NCBI RefSeq assembly: GCF_037975245.1
Contig: NC_092576.1
Coordinates: forward strand, 23,231,111-23,293,110
Direction: 5' to 3'
Length of the DNA stretch: 62,000 nucleotides
From: Apostichopus japonicus
Lineage: Eukaryota; Echinodermata; Holothuroidea; Aspidochirotida; Stichopodidae
Below are positions 1 through 12,000 of the stretch, piece by piece. Numbering within the stretch: position 1 is the stretch's first letter; each line of letters starts with the position of its first letter. The position numbers and the translations under genes are program-made. Below the pieces are notes generated by a model. That model did no database searches and was not told where the DNA came from. It saw nothing but the letters and a program-made list of their open reading frames with translations.

Positions 1-830
1 TTCTGAAATTAATCTACTACCTGGTTGCCGATGGCATTAAAGTCGGCTTTGTACCCAGGGCTTGTCAACTTTATATTTGATCTGTATTAGAAATGCGTAA
101 AAGATGTTGTATTCACATAAATACGCGATGTATCAACAATTTGATTGTTTCACACACCATTAGTCGATAAAAGTGAACATTCATTCAAAACTCTTAAAAT
201 CTCAAAAGTGAAGTGCCATAAAAGATTATTCTGATGACTGTGTTCAATCTAATAGATTTGTGCTTCTGTCCAAAGTTAACCTTAGATAAGTTAAGACCAC
301 GACCACAAGTAAAACAGTAAAGAGATACTGAAAATGGAATCACAACTGTGGTTAACCCGTCCAATGCTTCAGTACGGGTATATTACGATGGGAGAAAGTC
401 CGATGAGATCCACTTTGAGTTGGGTTCATTGCAGGGAACATAACTTTTCCGGCAGGGTAGGGATAAATGGATGAATGAATGAATAGTCGTATTACAATAT
501 TATTAATTATATAACACTATTTATGTTATATGCGCACAAACGTTGTAGTCAGTTGCTGATCGATACATCATAAAAGTATATGCTTTATCGTTAGTGATTT
601 GGATTTTGCAAACTGTCGAAAATTATCGAGGGCGTCAAATCAGTTAGCATTGTAAATAGTGCAGTCAACTTTAAGATTAATAGTCCTTCGCACCCGCGGT
701 TCTAGTGCTGAATCTTTTACCATAGTAGGTGCTGTCAGCAAACAACTTTCATAATATTTTCTTCATATGTCCTTGTAGCCAGCTGAGGCTCCTGCACTAT
801 GTTACCCTGTCTAATAAGTGCTTGTTGATT
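1..830. other. AT-rich DNA, no recognised feature
   Basis: No open frame of note, no recognisable repeat and no RNA gene seen on either strand. The right part may belong to the retroelement that follows, since the left edge of its LTR could not be found. Confidence 0.4.
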
Positions 831-1393
831 ATATATTTCTTCCATCCGTAATACAGGGGCGCTTTCCAGTCAACTACGCATGTCCAAAGGTAACTGCGCA
901 TGTGTATTAGGTGACAACATGTATTTGCATAACTGAATTCCTGCACCTCAGGTGCCTATTGTATTTAATCATGCATGGAGAGTGTCCCCTCTTGTTAGTC
1001 TGGTAAAACGTTTGTTCCCTTACTTATATAAAGACATTCTTTACCTTTATGTATATTCGCGTTGGATTGGTTTGGCAGTTGACAAAGAGAGTTAATAGGG
1101 AGCACGGAAGGAGAGAGGAGGAATACAGAGCTTCTCGGCATTTTGGCTAATATCATGTGCAGTATCTATCCCTTTCGAGGGGAATGGTGATGCACACACA
1201 GTCACAGTCTCGATGCAAGGGGACTGGGGCTGAGAGCGGATCAGTCGTTTGGTAGTTTGATTTTCGTGCCCAGGTTATTTCCTGGGCGACTTTTTCTAAA
1301 AAAGTATAAAAAGCGGGAAGACATTTTAAATGTTCACCTCTTAATTTGTACCGTTACTTGTTGTGTAATATATATACAGGACCCCGTCACAAA
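831..1393 (+). repeat. Candidate 5' LTR of a decayed Ty3/gypsy element (left edge uncertain)
   Basis: The segment directly precedes the gag-like ORF. It holds a TATA-like box (TTATATAAAG, about 1024-1033) and an AATAAA-like A-rich stretch (about 1297-1312). It ends in ...GTCACA at about 1393, followed by TGGTGGAAGTGCGTGG, which sits where a primer-binding site would be expected. No matching 3' LTR is visible downstream of the integrase remnant, so the LTR call rests on position and signals only. The left edge is arbitrary. Confidence 0.3.
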
Positions 1394-1576
1394 TGGTGGA
1401 AGTGCGTGGCAGTGATACGTTGCGAAAATTCAGCAGTTATGTCTTATGATTTGTGATCAAGAGCCAAATCTTTTGACAATTTAACAACCGCCGTCGAACT
1501 TGGGAAATGTATCGTAAAATCACCTAATTCGCCTTTAGGCAATAGAGCCGCGGTTAATTCTAAAATAACGTCAATT

Positions 1577-2222
1577 TTGCGCCCTGGATCATTTCATGGT
1601 AAGCAAAGTGAAGATCCGCATCTATGGCTCAATCAATTTAAATCATGGACATTGTTGTCGCAACTTCCTCGAGAGCAAATTGTCGAAGCAATGAATATGG
1701 CACTTGCAGGGAGTGCTAATATCAGGCTAAATTCTCTATTACCTCTATCGAAACAAGATCCAGAATTACTCTACGCATCATTTGAAAGTCATTTCAGTTC
1801 CATTTATCCAAAATTGCTGCAATAATATGACTTATGGGACAGGAAGATGGAACCCGGAGAACCGCTTGATTTGTTTATTTTGGACGTCGAACGCCGCTGC
1901 AGTAGGCTCAAAAAAGTGGATAAAGAAAGAACTGCTGCGCTGGTGAGAGGGTTAATGCCACCCCTGAGGATGTTCGTGATCCAACGGAATCCGAAAACCT
2001 GGTAGGACGCTGTTGGCAGCACGACTGGAAACCGAAGCCCACTCTATCAACAACGCCACGGTGAGTGCAGCGACTACTCGACATTCTGACCAGTGCCATG
2101 ATAAAAAGGACAATTTGGCTCAGCAACTTTATGAACAAAACGAAGGAAATACAAGACCTTGCAACGAAGGTGTCGGCAATGTCAACTTAATTGTCGACGG
2201 AGCAAATCTCACCCTTGGATAA
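1577..2222 (+). pseudogene. gag: Ty3/gypsy gag remnant (broken)
   Basis: An 82-residue ORF begins with the pattern F-x-G-x(5)-D-P-x-x-W-L-x-x-F typical of the start of retrotransposon Gag capsid. It stops at TAA (1822-1824). The same frame continues directly with a Gag-like stretch (W-D-R-K-M-x-P-G-E, then an R-R-C-S-R-L-K-K segment) to a second stop near 2004. A different frame then carries a further 69 codons (2013-2219). At least one in-frame stop and one frameshift therefore separate the parts, and it cannot encode a full capsid. It belongs to the same relic as the knuckle, protease, RT and integrase pieces that follow in the canonical gypsy order. Confidence 0.75.
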
Positions 2223-2510
2223 GGTAACATGTCAGATATGTTCACGGAAAGGTCATACCGCCATGTAATGTTATTCTGTTCAAAGTATAATAGATCGAAA
2301 TAGGCCTACCTGTTGGGAATGTGGAAAATTGGGTCACATAGCTCGATTTTGTCGTAGTGTAGGATTGGGTTCGTACCGGGGTAGAGGGCGAGATCAGGGT
2401 ACGGGACGAGGTAGAGATCGGCCAATGTATTTAAACGAGCAAGACCCGACTTTGCAAGGGGGAACCCAGGGTCAGTACGAACAGTTTCTGATAAGTTAAA
2501 TGAGGAAAAC
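2223..2510 (+). pseudogene. gag: Gag nucleocapsid remnant with two CCHC zinc knuckles
   Basis: Two zinc knuckles can be read: C-Q-I-C-x(4)-H (2228-2269, cut by TAA just before the last Cys) and C-W-E-C-G-K-L-G-H-x(4)-C (about 2311-2352), in different frames. The second is followed by an Arg/Gly-rich basic tail. CCHC knuckles bind the element's RNA during packaging in this family. The stop and frame change show it is dead. Confidence 0.75.
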
Positions 2511-2749
2511 ATCTCTTACTTGAATTTAAATGAAAATGATGAAGATAACATGCTATCAATACTCGCAACTCCGGATTATGTATATAATTATGTGAAATTA
2601 GAAATTAATCGTGGTCAATGCTGCTCTCATGGATACATGGGCCGATGTGTCTGTAGCAAATGCCGATATTATGTAATTACCACAATTTGCTGGAACTAAA
2701 TTATTTTATTCTGATATCAATTTATCCAAACTGCAAGTAAACAAAAGGT

Positions 2750-2890
2750 TCTAATTATTGGGACAACATACGTTGGTGCTAAGATTCTAAATAAAGATGT
2801 GCCGATTAAAGTCTATCTTACACAAGGACTTCACACTGATTTTATTATAGGAATAGATTTTTTGAAGGCACAGGGAATTTCTCTATAATT
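2750..2890 (+). pseudogene. pol: Retropepsin C-terminal remnant
   Basis: The translation contains I-I-G-I-D-F-L-K-A-Q-G (about 2842-2878), the conserved C-terminal flap of gypsy aspartic proteases (ILGxDFL motif). The catalytic D-[ST]-G upstream could not be read with confidence; around 2630-2650 the frame is broken by stops. A stop follows the motif almost at once. Confidence 0.6.
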
Positions 2891-2959
2891 CAATGATAAG
2901 GGTATGTTACTTAATAGGGATAATACCTTCACACACATAATGTAGTACTTGCAAAACGG

Positions 2960-3283
2960 GTGGATTTTCTAGCGTGGTCTGAACGAATTGTAGTCGCAAG
3001 ATTAAAAGATAATGCTATTCCAAATGGTGTTGTTGGGTTTACACATTGTGATTTGGTTAATAAAATGTTGGTAGCAAAAGTTCTTACTAAGTTCCAAAAA
3101 GGGGAAGTGTTTTGTAGAGTGTTAAATAAGACCGATATACTAATTTCGTTAGGTGAGGGAACACAAGTGGCCAAATTTAAATGCCTTACTCATAACCATG
3201 TGTTATATTCTTTGGAAATTAACACTCCCAATGCAAACGGCTCTTGCGCCCCAAACTGGGACTCAGGGCCCGCAGTACTTTGA
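2960..3283 (+). pseudogene. pol: Protease-RT linker of Ty3/gypsy pol
   Basis: A 107-codon open frame whose middle reads like the linker between protease and RT in gypsy polyproteins: an A-W-S-E-R motif, then V-x-x-A-K-V, then G-E-V-F-C-R-V-L-N followed by L-G-E-G-T-Q-V-A. It lies in the right order, after the protease motif and before the RT start. The ORF shadowing it on the minus strand (2929-3174) has no such pattern. Confidence 0.5.
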
Positions 3284-3379
3284 ATTCATCCACCTAGTTT
3301 TGTCCAGGCTAATAGTCTCTCAGGCACATTTAAAATTGATGATGCCGGGTTGTTAGAATCACAGCAACAAAGTTTGGCT

Positions 3380-3680
3380 CAATTATTAGATAATGACTCT
3401 GATATATTTGTAGGTCCAGATGGAATGTTGGGCATGTATGATGCTGTTTAACATGAGATAAACGTGGATGTGAATCAAAGGCCAATTTGCCAACGTGCGT
3501 AAAGGTTAAATCCCAAACAAAAAAGATGTACTTGAAACTCATATTAATGATATGTTAGATCAATATATATTTGAAGAGTCTACGAGTCAACTGTCCAGTA
3601 TACCCCATGCCTGTTAGTTTCTAAGAAAAATAACACCGACTATCGTTTTGTGGTTGATTATAGACTCAATATTTCATCGA
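3380..3680 (+). pseudogene. pol: Reverse transcriptase N-terminal remnant
   Basis: Stretches in shifting frames match the start of gypsy RT: an L-D-x-x-I-F-E-E-S segment (about 3553-3580), then P-M-P-V-x-L-V-S-K-K-N (about 3605-3635), then Y-R-F-V-V-D-Y-R-L-N (about 3640-3672). These correspond to RT blocks 1 and 2. Sequence after 3680 is not RT: the palm with the YxDD catalytic box and all of RNase H are absent, so an internal deletion joins the RT start to integrase. Confidence 0.7.
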
Positions 3681-3706
3681 TGACCAAGTGTTATACCACT
3701 TGGTCA
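3681..3706. repeat. Perfect 10-bp stem hairpin at the RT deletion point
   Basis: TGACCAAGTG, a 6-base loop (ttatac), then CACTTGGTCA: a perfect 10-bp stem. It lies exactly where RT homology stops, so it may mark the deletion junction or be the remnant of a small insertion. Confidence 0.8.
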
Positions 3707-3859
3707 CGGGAGGTAAAACTAAACGAACCTCCAAAACTTGACAGGGAAATGTAATTCAAGTCATTGTACCTCGGGCATAAGTTAATACAGTCCTTACAGA
3801 AACGCACGACTCGTCGATTACAGGAGGGTATTATAGGATATCTAGGACCATCGAGAAAA

Positions 3860-3981
<122 letters not shown>

Positions 3982-4291
3982 TGCGAAGGGATGTATACAG
4001 ATATCGTTAATTGGGTGAAATCATGTAATGAATGTAACCAGCGTAACCGTCCAGTATACCCAGTGCGTGAGCATTTGCAACCCTCGCCCTGGGGCCGCTT
4101 CCTGTTTGCCAAGATACTGGGAATAAATACGTTTATTTTTTACTTTTTATTCCTTCACAAAGTATGTTGAATTGGTACCGCGTCCTATGAGTACGGCGCG
4201 TACAATTGCTACAGCTTTATTGATAGGATTATCTGTCGTCACGGTGCCCCTGAATCCCTCCATTCCGATAGGGGCTCAATTTTTGTCAAGA

Positions 4292-4295
<4 letters not shown>

Positions 4296-4376
<81 letters not shown>
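4296..4376. repeat. (AT)n microsatellite, ~80 bp
   Basis: Uninterrupted TA/AT run directly after the integrase D-R-G block; the second such tract within 320 bp. Confidence 0.97.
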
Positions 4377-4379
<3 letters not shown>

Positions 4380-4525
4380 AGGGGAGTGTGGGTACTTTTC
4401 TGGGCCCCAGCACAAATAGTTATTGGTGTATTATCTCATCCCTTGAAAATCGAGCCGAGGCAATACCAATGGAATTTGCATAGCTTTACAAGTTTGGGTT
4501 GGCTGAATCTTTTGGAAAGATGAGA

Positions 4526-7500
4526 AATATGCGACAAAGTTCGAACATACCCAATAGTCTGATGTAAACGAGACCCACTTTTGCAAGTTTTTAATACTGT
4601 ACTTTAAACATAACAGACTGCTTTAAAGAACGGAAAAAATATAATAAACATTTTACTGTTTTATAATAACGTGGAGACAACTATATACTGTTGGCTTAGA
4701 ATCTTCTGTTTGTTTCTGCGTCTAGTGTTTTATGATTGAAGACACACAGTTAAATTTCAATGAAGAACGCTTAAAACGAAAAAATTGAATCAAAGGCCCT
4801 GTGTTTTTTTTAAATAATTTCCGTGGCAAAAGTGAAGTTATAAAACAAGGTTGCTTTATGACTTCCACAATGTAGAGTCTGTGTGGTTGTGAGCCACCAC
4901 GGCAATTAGTGATAATGATTATTGTTACATCTGATTAGGTTGTACTTGTCAAAGTTAAAACTCGTGGTGATTCTCATTAATGTTTCCACGCGATTGTTCA
5001 CAACGACACCATATTAAACAGCAATTTACTGTTTCTGCATCGTTAATATTAATAAGGCACGGAAAACTGTTACCATGCATTCTCGCGTTCCATGTAAAAG
5101 GTAGTATTTAACAGTTGCCCTTGCCCAATATCAATTTGCTGGCCAAATAATTTTGTATCAAGTTTTTTCTTCTTTTGTTACATATCCTAGTTTTATTTAT
5201 CCCAGTAAGTATATGATTTCATATAAATACAAAACGAAATATTGGATGATAATTGTAACAATTGTATTTCCAGGTACAAAACAGCGGGAAATGTTATTGT
5301 TATTGAAAACAATTCATTTCTAACCAAGTTGCAAGATGAAACTGATGTGTCAATAAAGAAAAATGGCTTTACTATAAGTACTTGTTTATGGTAAATTTCG
5401 TAATCACATATATTCAGGTTCCCCAATGAGAATATAAATGTCTCATATGATTGGAGACAAAAGAGACAAAAGAGACAAAAGAGACAAACACTTGACAAAT
5501 GTTGAACGTCTTTGTCACGTTATAAACACTTTTATTTGTCAATTAAAAGTCAGCGTCCCATATTTATCAAGCATATTTCAACGTATACATCACCTTTAAA
5601 CAAAATGTTTTTCAAAACATTTCAAATTTATAACTTTTGAAGGATAGAAAGGGTGTTGTTTTGCCTCATATGTGAAAAACGAAACAAAAATTTAAACAAT
5701 TTTAACACGAACAGATAATTATAGCCATTTAAATACCTCACCGAACACTGAGGGTGATCATAAAATAATGATTAATGTCATACGGAATTGGCAAGCTTAA
5801 GCCATGTAGACCATTGTGTTACTTTATATTAAAATTCCACTTCAAGAAAGAAAGTATGCCCTCGAGCTGACTCGCTAACCACAGCTACTTTCCTTCAAGC
5901 CGGAACAGTGCGAAAGGGGATAATTTATTTATTCCCAGTGAAGAAAAGGCGGGACTAGATCATAGTTCGTCTACAAGGAAGACACACAAGGAAGTACAAT
6001 GAAAACAACTAGGCATTGTTATGGACGTTACATGAAACTGTCATCAACAACAAACTTAATCTTGATATCGCAATGTTGCTAAACAATATTGTTATCAAGC
6101 TACACCTGCTCACTTTCCTCACGATAATCTCTACATTCTCACGCTTATTGTAAAACAGTGATAGACTAAACAGCGATGTATTCGTTCAAGATGTTAACAA
6201 ACTCGTCATATAATGTTTTTAATCTTTTATTGTATCCACATTATGTCACTTTTTGATCAAACAAAAGGTACAGTATAACGTATTTGCAGAACTTACATTT
6301 AATTACATGTGATACGTTAAGGAGGAAGTTTAAAAGGGTAACGAATGTGTAACTAATTCATCTAACATGAGACTTTACTTAACTGAAATTCATATTGTAC
6401 GATCTATACATGGTTTCTTTTCGCAAATACATTCTGATTGTGTCCATTGGTTTAAATTTCCAACGACCATAGCAAAATAAGTCATTAATATGTTTTCAAT
6501 CAATGTTTGGCATAAATAAGCAGCGGCCTCGAAGCTCGTGGACGAAATGTGATCTGTCTGATAAATTTTGAGCAATCAGTAGAAGAAAATGTTTTGTTGT
6601 GTTATTTTTTTCAACTACTCTCAACATATATATATATTTATAATGGTAAGTATTGTTTTCTTGTTTGACTTACCCACAGTTTGAAAGATATGCACTTCCA
6701 TCTCTGCTACCACGATGACTGATCAATCGTTATTTCGAGCGATCCGTGATAAGTAATACCAGCCCCTATTCTCTCATAAATAATAATAATTCTATGCTCT
6801 ACTTGGGTACAGCTGAACACACGCGATGCCTTTGAACAAATTTTCCTATGTTGTGCAAATGAATATTATTTTAAACCACACACTGCTATATTTATTAAAA
6901 TTTAGTTAAAAATGTAAGTTACTTGGACCAAGGCATACAAAAAAGATCAACGCTGCTCTTTTCAGTGAGTTTTTTAATCTATTTGGGGCAGCTGGAAACA
7001 GTTTGATGCTGCAAATGTAAACTGAATGAAATTATGCATTATTTACCGTTGTCGTGTATCTAACGTATGGTGTGGTTGTCGACCAAATATGTAAATATTG
7101 ATGAGGCACCGAGATACAGCAGGGACCGTCATCTCCCGAACAAAAAACCGACAGTTTGTGTTTCTTTTAATCGTCGTGGCGTGTTGAAAAGACTACGTTA
7201 ACTTACATGATAGACAGACACACACACAACTGTTAAATGTCCGACTGCAGCACTTTTGCATGTATGAATGTTTTCGTAAATATCGAATGGACAATATTTA
7301 AGATTTCTAGCTGTTCTATGGATAACATAACATGACCAGCAGACAAGTATCACAACCGACTTCGCTGATTTCACTAGCTTAAAAGAAATGCTCTACAACA
7401 ATATCACGGTGCCATGGCCCTAGGCTTACACATATTTAAAGGTGATATACTGGCTAATCCCAGTTTGCTCTTTGGATGAAAGTTGTAGTACTACAGAGGT

Positions 7501-7959
7501 TCGTGTATTCCAATATTGAACTCCTACCGAACAATATCGTCAGGTCTGTGTTGATATTGACAAAAGCATGAGATTATATCGAAATAAGCTAAAATAGTGT
7601 GTAGGCCTCTTGGCGCATCGTTCTAATCGTTAACCCCAAGTCAGTAACTGATTTCTGAATGGTTGACATTTTAGAAAAAATCGCAAACTCTGAAAAAAAG
7701 ATCAGGTTTTAACGGCGAACAGATAACGGATAGTATGCAATTTGAGGCTAGTCATTTTTTTATGTTATCCTAACAAAGGAAAAAAAAAACAAATAAGTTG
7801 ACATAGCAGTTGGCGCTAACTTAAGTTCTTGGTTCAGGCAATTCAATTTCCAATGAAGAAAAAAATAACATTAAATGGCTTGGTTGCATGGTTAAATAAC
7901 CGCTCCCTTACAATTGAGAAATTTACAGCTTGTTATAAGTAACATTTATAACATACGAA
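4526..7959. other. AT-rich DNA without recognisable genes
   Basis: No exon-like frame with splice sites, no TIR pair and no RNA gene seen. A small AGAGACAAA-type minisatellite lies at 5454-5489. Confidence 0.4.
5454..5489. repeat. 9-bp minisatellite, 4 copies
   Basis: Four tandem copies of GAGACAAAA, the last one varied to ...CAAACA. Confidence 0.9.
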
Positions 7960-8219
7960 CATCCCAGCAAGCTCAAAAAAGTTTTTAAAACGTAATTAAA
8001 ACATTTCGTCTTTTGTTTTGATAACGTTATTTGTGGTGTAATAAATATGTCACGACATCGTTTTGAGGCTATTATTTCAAACCATTTTTACGTTAAAACA
8101 TTAATATCTCATAAAAACATTATGCCGACGTTTTAATAACACCACATTTAACGTTATAAAAACATATCTTAGAGGCTCTTTTAAAAATGTTATGATAACG
8201 TTTCGTGTTTGCTGGGATG
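7960..8219. mobile_element. MITE with TIR CATCCCAGCAA, rich in AACGTT
   Basis: A 260-bp segment begins CATCCCAGCAAGC and ends GTTTGCTGGGATG, giving an 11-bp terminal inverted repeat. The interior is packed with AACGTT-like palindromes (TTATAACGTT, AAAACGT and variants), giving near-continuous self-complementarity. No coding capacity. No clear target-site duplication could be read, so the superfamily is open. Confidence 0.7.
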
Positions 8220-8699
8220 ATTAGTCTGTGAAGGAAGACAACCCTGAAACTAACTGTGTGAGTAAAAGCACAAGGATAGTTGATAATTAATGTACCATCG
8301 TAAGGAAAATGCATTATGAAACCAAACATTCGAAAATGACATATCGCTATATCATAATAAAGAAGATAATTGTTTTCACTCCGAATGACGAACCATTGAA
8401 GTAATATCCTACGGTAGGCATGTCACACTTTCCTTAAAGAGAAAAAACATTCAAAATGTATAAGATAAAATGATCATATCAATATTTTGTTCTACTACTC
8501 GAGATAAGGCTGAAAGAATTTCTAGAGAATGAATTGCAGTGAGTCCCCCAGAGTCTCTCTTTGTCCCTCCACTGTTAATTTCCTACCTCTCCTCTTCCCC
8601 TGTTGGTTTCCTTCTTTCTTCTCTCCATCACATGTCTACTAATCCCCTTACATCTATCTCTTCGTGTTCACCATGCTGATTAACCTGTCTATATTCTGT

Positions 8700-8815
8700 G
8701 CATGTTTTTGTCCCTTATGTTACTGTTACTTCTCATTTAGCCTTTGAAGAAGATCCTGCTACGATCGAAACGTCAGGCCAACTTACTTTTACACACTATG
8801 TTATTTTTGACATCT
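8700..8815 (+). repeat. Retroelement 3'-tail-like segment
   Basis: Contains GAAGAAGATCCTGCTACGAT followed by CGAAACGTCAGGCC. From memory, a 'GAAGAAG...GAAACGT' stretch recurs downstream of reverse-transcriptase ORFs of non-LTR and Penelope-like elements in invertebrates. A pyrimidine-rich run (8560-8640) precedes it. No RT coding sequence is visible here, so at most this is a 5'-truncated copy. Confidence 0.35.
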
Positions 8816-8836
8816 TGACCACCTTTAAATTATGGA

Positions 8837-9049
8837 TTGGGATTTCACTTTGACCGCTCTTGTGGCGATGGTTTTCAATGTAACGTAGTAACAGGAGTCT
8901 GCCCATATCGGCATTATGATGTCACGTACGCAATGTTTCAAATCGAAACTACCGACTTGTACGGCAAGATACCAGTTTATTTCCAGAAAGCAAACGCAAT
9001 GTTTGAGAAAGGTAAAAATGCGGTAGGCAAAGCTATGGCAAGACATTGA
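8837..9049 (+). CDS. Possible terminal exon or small Cys-containing ORF, unknown function
   Basis: A 70-codon open frame with three cysteines near its start (R-S-C-G-D-G-F-Q-C-N-V-V-T-G-V-C-P), spacing C-x5-C-x6-C, then a basic C-terminus (F-E-K-G-K-N-A-V-G-K). The frame is open somewhat upstream of the ATG, so it could be the last exon of a gene. An ATTAAA poly(A)-like signal lies about 50 bp after the stop. The Cys pattern is reminiscent of small extracellular Cys-rich modules, but no family can be named. No upstream exon or strong acceptor was found, so it may be chance. Confidence 0.25.
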   Translation: MGFHFDRSCGDGFQCNVVTGVCPYRHYDVTYAMFQIETTDLYGKIPVYFQKANAMFEKGKNAVGKAMARH

Positions 9050-12000
9050 AAGAGACATTTAAATCCATTACATCACTTTACTTATTATTCTTCTATTAAA
9101 TAGAATTAATATTGCTTATGAAATAGCCTAGAGGAGAGTTTATGTTTGAATATGATTCATGGATATTAGCTAATCAACATTTCCTTAATTCAACCACCGT
9201 CACTTCAGAACCTACTTCATCCCCCCCCCCTTACTCCCGGCCCTCTCGCTTCCTTCCTACCGTATTTTAAATCCTAATATCCATAATAAGTTAGGTGTAA
9301 GTACGGCAGCTACTCCCAACACAATAAGTATACATTTTGCTCAAGATTAAAGTAAATCAATCTATCTGTCTGTTCTGTCCGTGTGCCTACCCGTCTTTCT
9401 GTCTGTCTGCTTGTATATTTATTCATCGATTTAGATATGTTACTTACAGTGTTTTTATTTTCAGGGAGCTGTCTTGTTCTGGTGTAACGTTTGTGTAGTT
9501 ACGCGATGTCATTACCGTTATCTCTTCTAATAGTCAATATTTAGAATACAGAGACGATTAACATATTTGCATCTTCGTAGTTTGAAAGTGTCCAATATTT
9601 ATCTACGTTATGGTTGAGAATTCATCTTATTGTTTACACTTGTGTTTAGTTGAGAATGTGAAGGTAATGGTAAGTTATTTCGAGAGAGAGAGAGAGAGAC
9701 TTTGAAGCTGATTTTGTTTTACACTCTGTCAGTTTGTTATAAATAGATATCAATTTGCAACCGATTTTCTCGTTGATTTGTTTGCGGAATGTTGGCATTA
9801 AGATTGCTTAATATAGAAACAGTGTTCACAGTAGAATGACGTTTCAATAATGCACTCAACCATCGGAAAAATGACTTTCAAAGTATTACACCTCAATTAT
9901 CCTTGATATGCTATCGAAACGTATTTCGTTTTAAGTTTGCGGTAATTATCATATGCAATGTTTCTTAGATGCTTGCTTCGTTAAATTATAACGTCAGATG
10001 AACCCATTATACACTAAATGAGATCACGCGAAACAAGAGGTAATGCTGACAGACTAAAAGCGGACTAAATATTACGTTTGACAAGTTTCCTTTTATGGAG
10101 ATCGCTGACATTAAAGAAGTTAATGATATCACCAAACCCGGTATAAGTTATATCTGTCATTCTGTTACATGTTTGTGACTTCGGTGAATGCCAGCTAATG
10201 AGTTCTTAACATTATGACTAATTTTTTTTTTAGCCTGAGAGGACATTAACTCAGGCATTCCGAACGTTTCGTCACTTGAATTATATTTTCTGAATAGTTG
10301 TTGCCATTTATTACATATATTCAGTCATGATCCCCTCTCACCATGCATTCTACGGTAATTACCATTTCACTTTTATGATAAATAAACTGTAATATTTGGT
10401 AAAATTAAAACTGAAAAGTCTTATATGAAACCACTATATCAGTTCAATTTTCGGTTACATGTGTAGAATGGAATTCATAATTCATTTTATTCGTCGATAA
10501 ATTTATCCCGTGAATTCGTTGATTAGCTGTAGGTTCGAGCGCATGTAGCGGATTCCTGGCGTTCTAAGAAAAACGGACGCCCAATTATGCATTTTATGAC
10601 ATATTTATAGAGCATAAATAAGAGTTATTCATAAATAAGTCTAACCGCGCGGTTGTCCTAATAAGTAATTATGGGTACTTTTACATTTAGTGTAAATTTG
10701 AGACGTGGTTGGAGTATACACTAGTCACCGCCCCTCCTTGACCCACGTCTACCCCTCAAATACCCTTCTAGAGAGCAGCAAACCACAACCAGGATTTGCC
10801 TCCATCCAACAGTGATATGTATACTTAGCTAGTCATGTAGTGTTTCATAGTTCAGATCAAATAATGAAGATAAAGTTCGCTCGGCTAAGGAAATTCTCCA
10901 TTACACCCGTTTCACTTTGTCAACATCATTGTTCGGGTGTATCAAACAGCTATGAAACTACGTCACAATACTTTCACATTTTGGCATTAGTCTTCAAAAT
11001 ACTAGGACGTTATTTGCAAAATGTAATTTAATACGTACTGTATAAAATGTGTGAATATAACTTTTGCTCTTGTAATTGCCTGCCATAGCAACCATATTGC
11101 CACAGAGTTGATACTAACAGAAATGAAAGTAACAAAACAACTGGAATATTTCAAACATAGTTTTCTAGCAAAAGTGACACAATGTCCTTAAATATTTTTA
11201 ATTTATCATAGAAAAAGCACACAAACGAAAAATATAAAGTTAGCGGTACGGTTCGATTCGTCTAAATCATCTTAATGTACTTTAAAGCAGAATTTTAGTG
11301 CGTGAAAATGATAAAATACTTATTTTGGAAATATCGACAACAAAAGTTAACCTGCTTAAGTTACAAAGTATATTCTGGCCGGAAGCGGGGCAGGCGTACA
11401 AGAGTGTGCACCCCAGCTCTCTCCCCTCTGTTACCATCATGTGTACAATAATATACTTCACTAGTTACAGGACATGAGTATTGTGCTCCTCCTTAAATTG
11501 TTGGTGACCCTTTAACTCAAAATGCCTGACAACAGGTCTGAGTATACTACATTTTCATGAAAGCTGCATTTTACGAAAGGTTTTAACTTTCTACCATTCT
11601 GAGTAGTTCGCCTTTTAAGATTTATGAAATAGGAATGGCTTCTTGTTGATTTGTATTGGCTCCATTGCGACTCCATGTTTTTGGAGGATTACTTAAGTGG
11701 CTAATGCTGGTAAGAGTAGTTTTGATCCAAAGTTTAAGACCTTTTCCAATCATTTTTCTAGCAATGTTCTTCAGACACTCGGGACTATCGCTTGAATGTT
11801 ATCATACCTAACAAAGAGTTTGTGTTAAAGTTAGTATGGAACGTAAAATGCAGCTTTTACATGAAGGAAATTATGTCCACTTAAACAATCAGAATATTTG
11901 ACTACTTTGCTATAAGAAAGTTATCATTCAATACGTAGCTCTAGCAAGTTATTATCGAGTTCACTGCAACATTCGATACAGTTAACTCCTTGTAATAGTT

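Noticed and set aside
4526-5200. Search for a 3' LTR matching 831-1393
   Set aside because: No similar sequence seen after the integrase remnant; the element is truncated or the 5' LTR call is wrong.
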